DNA of 14,002 bases, taken from positions 1-14,002 of the forward strand of contig JAGRKR010000277.1 in the NCBI GenBank assembly GCA_020442225.1, read 5' to 3'. This document shows positions 6,264-13,208 of this stretch, in pieces. The notes below the pieces were generated by a model that did not search any database, had not been told where the DNA came from, and saw nothing but the letters and a program-made list of their open reading frames with translations. A program made the position numbers and the translations under genes. The DNA is from Hyphomicrobiaceae bacterium (GTDB lineage Bacteria; Pseudomonadota; Alphaproteobacteria; Rhizobiales; Hyphomicrobiaceae). Numbering within the stretch: the first letter of the stretch is position 1; each line of letters begins with the position of its first letter.

Positions 6264-7622
6264 ATGGCGCGCGGAGCGTCGGACATGCTCGTTCTGGGAT
6301 GTGGCGCCGGCTTTTCGTCGGACCGCCTCGAGCCGGCGGTGGCGCTGGCGCGCTCCGGTCGCATCGACTACCTCGTGTTCGAGTGCGTCGGCGAGCGCAC
6401 GCTCGCCTTCGGCCATCGCGACCGGCGCGCCGATCCTGCGGCCGGCTACAACAGGCTGATCGCCCCGCGCCTTGCCGCGACGCTGCCGCATTGCCGTACG
6501 CACGGCACGCGCATCGTCACCAACATGGGCTCCGCCAATCCGCAAGCCGCCGCGCTGAAGGCCCGGGAGGTGGCGCGATCCGTCGGCGCCGAAGGCACGC
6601 GCATCGCCTACGTGGAGGGCGACGACCTCACCGCCGCCGTCACGGCGGACTGGGAGCTGCCGGAGATCGGCACCACCGTCGGCGGCTTCGGCCGTGAGGT
6701 GGTCGGCGCCAACGTCTACCTCGGGGTCGAGCATCTGCTGCCCGCCATCGCCAGCGAGGCGGACGTGGTCATCACCGGCCGCTGCGCCGATCCCTCGCTG
6801 TTCCTCGCCCCGCTGGTCGCCCGTTTCGGCTGGGCGCTCGACGACTGGGACCGCCTCGCGCGCGGGACGGTCGCCGGTCACCTTCTCGAGTGCGGCATGC
6901 AGGTCACCGGCGGCTATTTCGCCGATCCGCCGTTCAAGTCGGTGCCGGAGCTCGCGCGCTGCGGCTACCCGATGGGCGAGGTGCGCGCCGATGGCGGCCT
7001 CGTCGTCACAAAGCTCGACAGCGACGGCGGCTGCGTCACCTTGCAGACCGTGAAGGAGCAGCTTCTCTACGAGGTGCACGATCCGGCGGCCTACCTCACT
7101 CCCGACGTCACCGCCGACTTCTCGTCCGTGACGCTGGCGGACCATGGCCGGGACCGTATCGCCGTTTCGGGCGCTCGCGGACGCCCTCGCCCCGACACGC
7201 TCAAGGTCACGATCGGCTTCGACGGCGGCTGGCAGGGGGAAGCAGGCATCAGCTACGCGGGTCCCGGCGCCATCGAGCGCGCTCGGCTCGCCCGCGACAT
7301 CCTCGACGAGCGCCTGCGCGTCGTGCTCGCCCTCGACGGCGCGCTGCGGATCGACCTCGTCGGCATCGCGGCGCTGCACGCGACGCCCGAGCAGGGGCGG
7401 CGCAACGTCGTCACGACAGAAGATGTGCGCGTCCACACAACGTTTGCGAGCGACGACCGCGCCGCCGTCGAAAAGGTGCTGTGGGAAGTCGAGTCGCTGC
7501 TCTGCTGCGGGCCGGCCGGCGGCGGCGGATTCCGGGGCCAGATCGTGCCACGCATCGTCACGCAATCCGCCTATGTGCCACGCGGCAGCGTGCAGGCGCG
7601 CACGGAGGTGATCGTGGCATGA
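6264..7622 (+). CDS. AtuA-family acyclic terpene utilisation-like protein (DUF1446), large part
   Basis: A 452-residue protein with the AtuA/DUF1446 hallmarks: an N-terminal GCGAGFSSDRLEPA, VTNMGSANPQAA, VVITGRCADPSLFLAPL, GHLLECGMQVTGGYFADP, TVKEQLLYEVHDP and a Gly-rich CCGPAGGGGFRG near the C-terminus. AtuA is needed for citronellol and geraniol degradation in Pseudomonas, where its reaction is not well defined. The family is much broader, so terpene use is not implied here. The start is the ATG with AAAGGA about 9 bases upstream. The stop codon overlaps the start of the next gene (ATGA), so the two are translationally coupled. The downstream gene encodes the small domain that in some AtuA proteins is fused to the C-terminus. 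It is divergent from the crotonase gene. Confidence 0.9.
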   Translation: MARGASDMLVLGCGAGFSSDRLEPAVALARSGRIDYLVFECVGERTLAFGHRDRRADPAAGYNRLIAPRLAATLPHCRTHGTRIVTNMGSANPQAAALKAREVARSVGAEGTRIAYVEGDDLTAAVTADWELPEIGTTVGGFGREVVGANVYLGVEHLLPAIASEADVVITGRCADPSLFLAPLVARFGWALDDWDRLARGTVAGHLLECGMQVTGGYFADPPFKSVPELARCGYPMGEVRADGGLVVTKLDSDGGCVTLQTVKEQLLYEVHDPAAYLTPDVTADFSSVTLADHGRDRIAVSGARGRPRPDTLKVTIGFDGGWQGEAGISYAGPGAIERARLARDILDERLRVVLALDGALRIDLVGIAALHATPEQGRRNVVTTEDVRVHTTFASDDRAAVEKVLWEVESLLCCGPAGGGGFRGQIVPRIVTQSAYVPRGSVQARTEVIVA

Positions 7623-7939
7623 GCCGGCGCGTAAAGCTGCGCGAGATCGCCCACGCCCGAGCCGGCGACAAGGGCGACATCTCCAACATCTCGCTCTGGG
7701 TGTACGAGCCGCGCCACTTCGCACTCGTCAAGGCGCAGGTGACGGCCGAGCGCGTGAAGGCAGCGCTGGCGCCGCTCGTGCGCGGTGCCGTCGAGCGTTA
7801 CGCCCTCGACCACCTGCACGGGCTCAACTTCGTCCTGCATGACGCACTCGAGGGCGGCGTCAATACCTCGCTCAATCTCGACTCGCACGGCAAGTCGTGG
7901 AGCTTCCTGCTGCTCGGCCTCGAGGTCGAGATCCCCTGA
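7619..7939 (+). CDS. AtuA-associated small protein (AtuA C-terminal ferredoxin-like fold domain)
   Basis: A 106-residue protein with KLREIAHARAGDKGDISNISLWVYEP at its N-terminus (quoted in parts: REIAHARAGDKGD, then SNISLWVYEP) and GGVNTSLNLDSHGKSWSFLLL at its end (GGVNTSLNLDSHGK, SFLLLGLEV). This is the conserved signature of the small domain that accompanies AtuA, either fused to it or as a separate neighbouring protein. Its ATG at 7619 overlaps the AtuA stop codon by four bases (ATGA), so expression is coupled in equal amounts, which fits a heteromeric complex. No Cys is present, so despite the fold name it holds no iron-sulfur cluster. It ends nine bases before the stop codon of the convergent racemase-family gene. 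Confidence 0.85.
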   Translation: MSRRVKLREIAHARAGDKGDISNISLWVYEPRHFALVKAQVTAERVKAALAPLVRGAVERYALDHLHGLNFVLHDALEGGVNTSLNLDSHGKSWSFLLLGLEVEIP

Positions 7940-7948
7940 GCCGGCGCG

Positions 7949-8605
7949 TCAGCCTGTCACCGCGTGCTTGAGCTTGAGCACGGCCTGATCAGGCCCGGTC
8001 AGTGGCCTGCGGCCGGTCGCCTCGAGCACCGCCTCTGCCGCGCCCGTCATCGAATACTGGCCGAGCACGATCGTGGCGTCACCGGCTGCGGCAGCGGCCG
8101 CCGCGATGAGCGTGTCGTGGCGGTCCCGGTCGCCGGCACGCACCGCGTCCAGGGCATCGGGAACCAGCCTCACCTCGGCCGCGCCCGTGTGCCCGAGCTT
8201 CGGCGCCAGCTCCCTGAGCTGCGTCGAGAGCACGCCGATGGACGGCCCGAACGTCACGAGCACGACGACGTTGCCGCCAGTCCTCAGCGCAGCCTCGAGC
8301 ACCGCCTCGTCGGGGCGATAGACGGGGATGGCCAGTCGCGCCTTGACGGCCTCGATCTCGTCGGCGAAGGCGGAGCAGGTGAACAGGATGCCCTCGGAGC
8401 CGATATCGAGCGCGTAGTCCGCCAGCCGGCCCAACCGCTCGTGGAAGCTCGGCCCGCCGTAGCTCGCAGCATCACGGTCGGGCTGGAGGGATTCATCGAG
8501 CAGGCTCACCGGCCTGGCCTGCGGCCAATGCGAGCCGAACGCGGCGACGACCGGAGCGATCGCCAGAGAGACGGCGTGGATGAGTGCGATCCTCGGGCCA
8601 GTCAT
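7949..8605 (-). CDS. Asp/Glu/hydantoin racemase-superfamily protein with a single Cys
   Basis: A 218-residue protein of the Asp/Glu racemase superfamily, starting RIALIHAVSLAIAPV, with the first active-site region EGILFTCSAFADEI (Cys77) and the second region TIVLGQYSMTGAAEA. Classical racemases use two Cys, one per half. Here Cys77 is the only Cys in the protein, and the second position lies in a GQYSM context. Two-base racemisation is therefore unlikely; related one-Cys or altered members act as decarboxylases, isomerases or are uncharacterised. GAGG lies 5 bases before the ATG at 8605. It converges on the AtuA pair with a nine-base gap and is divergent from rutE with 125 bases between. Substrate is unknown. 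Confidence 0.85.
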   Translation of the reverse strand: MTGPRIALIHAVSLAIAPVVAAFGSHWPQARPVSLLDESLQPDRDAASYGGPSFHERLGRLADYALDIGSEGILFTCSAFADEIEAVKARLAIPVYRPDEAVLEAALRTGGNVVVLVTFGPSIGVLSTQLRELAPKLGHTGAAEVRLVPDALDAVRAGDRDRHDTLIAAAAAAAGDATIVLGQYSMTGAAEAVLEATGRRPLTGPDQAVLKLKHAVTG

Positions 8606-8730
8606 GAAAACCTCGCTGCTGCAGACGCGCTACGGATGGCTGCAACGAAACCCACCGTGGCCGTCTGGTCAAGCGCAGACGTCGCCGCTAGGCTCGGCCG
8701 CAAAGCTCGCAACCTGAAGGATGCCGACCC

Positions 8731-9324
8731 ATGACGCAGAAACTCGACCGCGCCGCCCTCGATCAACTCTTCCTCGAGGCGCGCACACACAATGCCTGGC
8801 AGGACAAGGACGTGCCGGAGGCGCTGCTGCGCGAGCTCGTCGAGCTGATGAAGATGGGGCCGACCAGCGCCAACTGCTCGCCCGCGCGGCTCGTTTTCCT
8901 GAAGTCGCAGGCCGCCAAGGAGCGGATCGCGCCATTCCTCTCGGAAGGTAATCGCAAGAAGTCGCTGGCGGCCCCCGTCATCGCCATCATCGGCCACGAC
9001 CTCGCCTTCTACGACCACCTCCCGAAGCTCTTCCCGCACAACCAGAGCGCCCGGAGCTGGTTCACCAGCAGCCCCGAGCTTGCCAGGGAGACGGCCTTCC
9101 GCAACGGCTCCCTGCAAGGCGCCTACTTCATGCTCGCCGCCCGCGCGCTCGGGCTCGACACCGGCCCGATGTCCGGCTTCGACAATGCCAAGGTCGACGA
9201 GGCCTTCTTCGCCGGCACGCAGGTCAAGTCCAACTTCCTGTGCAATCTCGGCTATGGGGACCCGGCCGGCCTCTTCCCACGCTCGCCGCGCTTCGCCTTC
9301 GACGAGATGGCGAGCATCCTGTGA
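8731..9324 (+). CDS. rutE: RutE-type nitroreductase (malonic semialdehyde reductase family)
   Basis: A 197-residue flavin-dependent nitroreductase-fold protein. It matches RutE closely from memory: [15 protein letters not shown] at the N-terminus, [60 protein letters not shown], and [11 protein letters not shown] at the end. Length agrees with E. coli RutE (196). RutE reduces malonic semialdehyde to 3-hydroxypropionate in pyrimidine (uracil) breakdown with FMN. No other rut gene is in the window, so it may instead detoxify or reduce another semialdehyde or nitro compound; some relatives are annotated HadB/RutE. GAAGGA is 9 bases before the ATG. The tsaB gene begins ten bases downstream on the same strand, so read-through is likely. 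Confidence 0.9.
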   Translation: MTQKLDRAALDQLFLEARTHNAWQDKDVPEALLRELVELMKMGPTSANCSPARLVFLKSQAAKERIAPFLSEGNRKKSLAAPVIAIIGHDLAFYDHLPKLFPHNQSARSWFTSSPELARETAFRNGSLQGAYFMLAARALGLDTGPMSGFDNAKVDEAFFAGTQVKSNFLCNLGYGDPAGLFPRSPRFAFDEMASIL

Positions 9325-9334
9325 GACGCCACGC

Positions 9335-10036
9335 ATGACGCTGCTCGCCTTCGACACCTGCTTCGGCGCCTGCTCGGTGGCCGTGCTGGCGAAAGGACGC
9401 CTGACGGCCCGCTTCGAGGAGATGCGCACCGGGCACGCCGAGCGCCTGATGCCCATGATCGCCGAGACGATGGCGGCGGCGGGGCTCGCTTTCGCCGAGC
9501 TCGAGCGCATCGCCGTGACGGTCGGGCCTGGCTCATTCACGGGGGTCCGGGTCGGCATCGCGGCGGCGCGCGGGCTGCGGCTGGCGCTCGCCAAGCCGGT
9601 GGCGACGGCGACCAGCCTCGAGCTCGCGACAGCAACGGCGCGCACCTGTCTGGCCGCCAGCGGCAGCAGTGCACAGGACGCACGCCGGCTGGCCGTCGCC
9701 ATCGAGGCGCGCCGCGGACAGGTCTACGTCGAAGCCCCGCTCACGGGCCGCGACGACGCGAGGCCTGCCACACGACTGCTCGCAGTCGACGAAGCGGCGG
9801 CCATGCTCGGGCGTGGCCCCATCGTCGTCGTCGGCTCGGCAGCCGCCGCGCTCGCAGCCGCCATCCAGGCTCAGGGCGGGACGGCAGAGGCGGCGCTGCC
9901 CGATCTTCAACCCGATGCCCGACACCTGCCGGAGCTCGTCGCCAGCCGGCCCGACGAGCCCGGGCCGCCACATCCGCTCTATCTGCGCGAGGCCGACGCC
10001 AAGCCGCAGACGCAGGGCCTGCGGGCGGACCGGTGA
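9335..10036 (+). CDS. tsaB: tRNA threonylcarbamoyladenosine biosynthesis protein TsaB
   Basis: A 233-residue TsaB. The N-terminal LLAFDTCFGACSVAV strand and the diagnostic VTVGPGSFTGVRVGIAAARG motif (about 62-81) are intact. The protein is an ASKHA-fold scaffold that works with TsaD and TsaE to add threonylcarbamoyl to A37 of ANN-decoding tRNAs, giving t6A. The C-terminal half is less conserved, as usual, ending in PLYLREADAKPQ, the PxYLR signature seen in many TsaB proteins. No strong Shine-Dalgarno is seen ahead of the ATG at 9335; translation may depend partly on read-through from rutE ten bases upstream. It overlaps the next gene, rimI, by four bases (GTGA), the standard alphaproteobacterial tsaB-rimI order. 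Confidence 0.95.
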   Translation: MTLLAFDTCFGACSVAVLAKGRLTARFEEMRTGHAERLMPMIAETMAAAGLAFAELERIAVTVGPGSFTGVRVGIAAARGLRLALAKPVATATSLELATATARTCLAASGSSAQDARRLAVAIEARRGQVYVEAPLTGRDDARPATRLLAVDEAAAMLGRGPIVVVGSAAAALAAAIQAQGGTAEAALPDLQPDARHLPELVASRPDEPGPPHPLYLREADAKPQTQGLRADR

Positions 10037-10560
10037 ACGCCATGCCGGCGACCGCGGCCAGCGCCGCCCACATCCGCCGCGCTCTCGCCGACGACAGCCG
10101 ACGCCTCGCCGCGCTGCACGCCCGGAGTTTCGACGATGCCTGGGACGAGGCTGCCATCCGCGGGCTGCTTGCGGGCCCGGCCACTGTCGGTTTCCTGGCA
10201 ATCCTCGACCCCGGCGCTGGCAATGCCGATGCCGGCCTGCTCCTGGCGCACCTCCATGCGGACGAGGCGGAGGTGTTGACGCTTGCCGTGGCGCCCGGCC
10301 TCCGCCGCCAGGGCCTGGCCGTCCGGCTCGTAGAGGCGCTGGCGGCCGACGCCCTTGGTCGGGGAGCCGGATCGATTATATTGGAGGTCGCCGCCGACAA
10401 TTCCGCCGCGCTCGCGCTCTATCGCCGGCTGGGCTTCGTCGAGGCCGGCCGCCGTCGCGGCTACTACGCGCGCGCCGGTCGCGCGGCGGTCGACGCGCTG
10501 GTGCTGCGGTCAGTGTTGACGGGGACGGGCCTCCCGCTCAGGACTGGCGGCGCACCTTGA
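10033..10560 (+). CDS. rimI: Ribosomal-protein-alanine N-acetyltransferase RimI (GNAT)
   Basis: A 175-residue GNAT acetyltransferase. The acetyl-CoA pyrophosphate loop RRQGLA (91-96) follows the strand VLTLAVAP. It is followed by LEVAADNSAALALYRRLGF, which contains the typical Asn and the Tyr that serves as general acid, then RRRGYYARAG, another RimI signature. RimI acetylates the N-terminal Ala of ribosomal protein S18 in E. coli; related enzymes act more widely. The GTG at 10033 overlaps the tsaB stop codon by four bases; an ATG at 10042 three codons later is equally possible, and no strong Shine-Dalgarno favours either. The last 20 or so residues after VDALVLR (TGTGLPLRTGGAP) extend beyond the usual family end and look disordered. 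Confidence 0.92.
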   Translation: MNAMPATAASAAHIRRALADDSRRLAALHARSFDDAWDEAAIRGLLAGPATVGFLAILDPGAGNADAGLLLAHLHADEAEVLTLAVAPGLRRQGLAVRLVEALAADALGRGAGSIILEVAADNSAALALYRRLGFVEAGRRRGYYARAGRAAVDALVLRSVLTGTGLPLRTGGAP

Positions 10561-10589
10561 GGAGACGACCGGGGAGCACGTAACACGCC

Positions 10590-11522
10590 ATGTTGCCGAG
10601 CCTCAGAGCCGTCACCGTCCTCACGGGCTTCTTCCTGCTGACCGTGACGCTGATCCCGGTGCAGGCCGCTTTCAAGCGCCTCAGCCCGCGGCGCGCCCGC
10701 ACCCTGCCCAACTGGTATCATCGCCGCGTCTGCCGGTTGATCGGCGTCAGGATCGAGGTGGACGGCGAGCTGCACAAGTCGAACGGCGTGCTCCTCGTAT
10801 CGAACCACATTTCCTGGCTCGACATCCCCGTGCTTTCCGCGGTGGCGCCCGTCTCGTTCGTGGCCAAGCGCGAGGTCGGGACCTGGCCGTTCGTCGGCAC
10901 GCTCGCACGGCTGCAACGCAGCGTCTTCGTCGATCGCGAGCGCCGCACGGCCGTCGCCGGCACGACCAATGAAATCCTCGCCCGCCTGAAGGCCGGCGAC
11001 AACGTCGTGCTGTTCGCCGAGGGCACGTCGAGCGACGGCAATCGCGTGCTGCCGTTCAAGACGTCGCTGTTCGGGGCGGCGAAGCCCGGCAAGAGCACGC
11101 CCGGTGCAGGCGAGGACGGCGACGTGGTCGTGCAGCCGATGGCCATCGCCTATACCGGCCACCACGGCCTGCCACTCTCGCGCCGGGAGCGGCCGATGGT
11201 CGCCTGGTACGGCGACATGGAGCTGGCCGGCCATGCCTGGGAGCTCTTGAAGAGCGGCCCGCTCGAGGTTCGCATCTCGATCGGCACACCGGTGCCGCTG
11301 ACCGATTTCGCCGACCGCAAGGATCTCGCCCGCTACACGGAAGTGCACGTCCGGCATCAGATGGCGGCGCTGCTGCGCCACCAGACGCCCGGCGCGGCGC
11401 GTCAGCCAGGCCCGGATGCGACCACGGCGGGCTTGCAGGATCAGGTTGGATCTGCAATGGAGAGCGGCCGGGATGCCGCCACGGACGAGCGCAGAACGAG
11501 CCGCCCGTCAACCGTCGGTTAG
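10590..11522 (+). CDS. plsC: 1-acyl-sn-glycerol-3-phosphate acyltransferase (PlsC/LPLAT family)
   Basis: A 310-residue membrane-associated acyltransferase. Motif I NHISWLD (72-78) holds the catalytic His and Asp (HX4D). FVDRERR (113-119) and LFAEGTSSDG (141-150) match the phosphate-binding motifs. An N-terminal hydrophobic segment (about 8-25, VTVLTGFFLLTVTLIPVQ) probably anchors it to the inner membrane. It transfers an acyl chain to lysophosphatidic acid; an ornithine-lipid OlsA role is an alternative for this subfamily. The last 50 residues (after about 260) are Gly/Gln/Thr-rich and probably disordered, longer than most relatives. GGGGAG lies 13 bases before the ATG, somewhat far. It follows rimI by 29 bases. 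In many Rhizobiales a Fur/Mur-family regulator lies between rimI and plsC; none is present here. Confidence 0.92.
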   Translation: MLPSLRAVTVLTGFFLLTVTLIPVQAAFKRLSPRRARTLPNWYHRRVCRLIGVRIEVDGELHKSNGVLLVSNHISWLDIPVLSAVAPVSFVAKREVGTWPFVGTLARLQRSVFVDRERRTAVAGTTNEILARLKAGDNVVLFAEGTSSDGNRVLPFKTSLFGAAKPGKSTPGAGEDGDVVVQPMAIAYTGHHGLPLSRRERPMVAWYGDMELAGHAWELLKSGPLEVRISIGTPVPLTDFADRKDLARYTEVHVRHQMAALLRHQTPGAARQPGPDATTAGLQDQVGSAMESGRDAATDERRTSRPSTVG

Positions 11523-11603
11523 CCATGTCGCAGCCGCTCGGGTATGGATTGCTGCCGGAGTAACCAAACCAGAATATCGCCGGGCTATCGTTTCGGCATC
11601 GCA

Positions 11604-11627
11604 GACCAGACAGAGGACCAGACAGAC
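11604..11627 (+). repeat. 12-base near-perfect tandem repeat just before miaB
   Basis: GACCAGACAGAG (11604-11615) is followed at once by GACCAGACAGAC (11616-11627), differing only in the last base. The Shine-Dalgarno GAGGA used for the GTG at 11628 sits across the junction (11613-11617). It is probably a slippage duplication. Confidence 0.7.
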
Positions 11628-12995
11628 GTGACGCCGCCGAACGATCGAAAGTCGAGCGCCGGCCGCCGCGTTCTGGTGAAGACGTTCGGCTGCCAGATGA
11701 ACGTCTACGACTCCGAGCGCATGACCGAGCTGCTCGCAGGCGAGGGGCTGGCGGAGACCGGCGCGCCCGAGGAGGCGGACGTCATCGTCCTCAACACCTG
11801 CCACATCCGCGAGAAGGCCGGCGAGAAGGTCTACTCCGAGCTCGGGCGTCTGCGTCGCGTCAAGGAGGAGCGCAGCGCGCGCGGCCTCGACACGATCATT
11901 GCCGTCGCCGGCTGTGTTGCCCAGGCCGAGGGCGCCGAGATCGCCCGTCGCGCCTCCGTCGTCGATCTCGTCGTCGGCCCGCAGAGCTATCACCGCCTGC
12001 CGGACCTCCTGGCGCGCGCGGCGAAAGGCGGCGAGGCGCTGATCGAGACCGAGTTTCCGCCCGAGGACAAATTCGGCCAGCTTCCGGCCCGCACGCGCCG
12101 CGGAGCGGCTGCCGCCTTCCTGACCGTGCAGGAGGGCTGTGACAAGTTCTGCACGTTCTGCGTCGTGCCCTATACACGCGGCATGGAGCTGTCGCGTCCC
12201 GTCTCCGACGTCGTCGACGAGGCGAGCCGGCTGGTCGACGGCGGCGCCCGCGAGCTGACGCTGCTCGGGCAGAACGTGAACGCCTATCATGGCGACGGCC
12301 CCGACGGCCGCCCTTGGCCCCTGGCGCGGCTCATTGCCCGCCTGGCCGACGTGCCCGGCCTCGAGCGCATCCGCTACACGACCAGCCATCCCCGCGACAT
12401 GAGCGACGACCTGATCGCCGCCCACCGCGACATCGCCAAGCTGATGCCCTACCTGCATTTGCCGTTTCAGGCCGGCGCCGACCGCATCCTCGCAGCCATG
12501 AACCGCAAGCATACGGCCAGGGACTATCTTTCCCTGATCGAGCGCCTGCGCGACGCCCGGCCGGACATCGCCCTGTCGACGGACATTATCGTCGGCTTCC
12601 CCGGCGAGACGGCTGCGGAGTTCGCGGCGACGCTCGGCGTCGTGCGCCACGTCGGTTTCGCGCACGCCTACACGTTCAAGTACAGCCCACGCCCCGGCAC
12701 CCCGGCGGCCGCCCTCGACGAGCAGGTGCCCGAGGCGGTCAAGACCGAGCGTCTCGCCCAGCTTCAGGACCTGATCGGCGAACAGCAAGCCGCTTTCAAC
12801 GCCAGCTTCGTCGGCCGGCGCATGCCGGTCCTGTTCGACCGCCAGGGCCGCGCCCCCAACCAGCTCGTCGGCCGCTCGCCCTACCTGCAATCCGTCCACG
12901 CCGATGCCAGCGGGGAGTACCTCGGCCGTCTCGTGGATGTGGAAATCTCCGGCACGGGCCCGAATAGCCTCAGCGGCGTCATCAAAGCGGCATGA
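11628..12995 (+). CDS. miaB: tRNA-2-methylthio-N6-dimethylallyladenosine synthase MiaB
   Basis: A 455-residue radical SAM methylthiotransferase. The N-terminal UPF0004 domain has its three cluster-binding Cys in FGCQMN (22), LNTCHIR (58) and AGCVAQ (96). The radical SAM cluster motif CDKFCTFC (171-178) is intact, followed by GRE-type strands such as [13 protein letters not shown] and [11 protein letters not shown], and a C-terminal TRAM domain ending in GVIKAA. It converts i6A to ms2i6A at position 37 of tRNAs reading UNN codons, using two [4Fe-4S] clusters. The GTG at 11628 is preferred because GAGGA lies 10 bases upstream and it gives the usual short N-terminus before VKTFGCQMN. An ATG at 11544 would add 28 residues with no ribosome binding site. 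It follows plsC by 105 bases and precedes phoH. Confidence 0.95.
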   Translation: MTPPNDRKSSAGRRVLVKTFGCQMNVYDSERMTELLAGEGLAETGAPEEADVIVLNTCHIREKAGEKVYSELGRLRRVKEERSARGLDTIIAVAGCVAQAEGAEIARRASVVDLVVGPQSYHRLPDLLARAAKGGEALIETEFPPEDKFGQLPARTRRGAAAAFLTVQEGCDKFCTFCVVPYTRGMELSRPVSDVVDEASRLVDGGARELTLLGQNVNAYHGDGPDGRPWPLARLIARLADVPGLERIRYTTSHPRDMSDDLIAAHRDIAKLMPYLHLPFQAGADRILAAMNRKHTARDYLSLIERLRDARPDIALSTDIIVGFPGETAAEFAATLGVVRHVGFAHAYTFKYSPRPGTPAAALDEQVPEAVKTERLAQLQDLIGEQQAAFNASFVGRRMPVLFDRQGRAPNQLVGRSPYLQSVHADASGEYLGRLVDVEISGTGPNSLSGVIKAA

Positions 12996-13017
12996 CTCTG
13001 CCCTATGGCGCGTGTGT

Positions 13018-13156
13018 TAGAGTGCGATTGAGCGGGTTTGCGGCGCTCATCGCTGCGATCGAGCGCGCGGAGCGGGCTGTTCCTCTATGATTTTGAGCGT
13101 GATTCACGACTTTGGCACATCGCGAATGCGATTCCATCGGGATCGATCACACTCTA
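13018..13156. repeat. Repeat-like element with imperfect terminal inverted repeats between miaB and phoH
   Basis: TAGAGTGCGATTGAGC at 13018-13033 matches the reverse complement of 13141-13156 at 13 of 16 bases, so the two ends of about 139 bases are imperfect inverted repeats. Inside are a palindrome (CGTGATTCACG 13098-13108) and a hairpin (CGATTCC 13129-13135, GGGATCG 13139-13145, with one G-T pair). No coding frame is evident inside. Style and position match the dispersed palindromic elements (RIME-like, small non-coding) common in Rhizobiales intergenic regions. The rest of the 213-base miaB-phoH gap holds the phoH ribosome binding site and nothing else I recognise. Confidence 0.55.
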
Positions 13157-13194
13157 GGCTGCGAGTCGTGGTCGCCGAGAGCTGTGTCTTGATC

Positions 13195-13201
13195 GAGGAG
13201 G
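13195..13201 (+). promoter_or_regulatory. Shine-Dalgarno deciding the TTG start of phoH
   Basis: GAGGAGG lies 7 bases before the TTG at 13209. An in-frame TGA directly precedes that TTG, so no longer protein is possible, and no other in-frame start codon precedes the conserved PhoH N-terminal region. Confidence 0.75.
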
Positions 13202-13208
13202 TCGCTGA

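Noticed and set aside
6117..7724. A 535-residue minus-strand frame
   Set aside because: Antisense to the AtuA gene; its composition (His/Asp/Arg-rich) is typical of a shadow frame in GC-rich DNA.
11508..12899. A 463-residue minus-strand frame
   Set aside because: Antisense to miaB, which has all its cluster Cys and domains intact.
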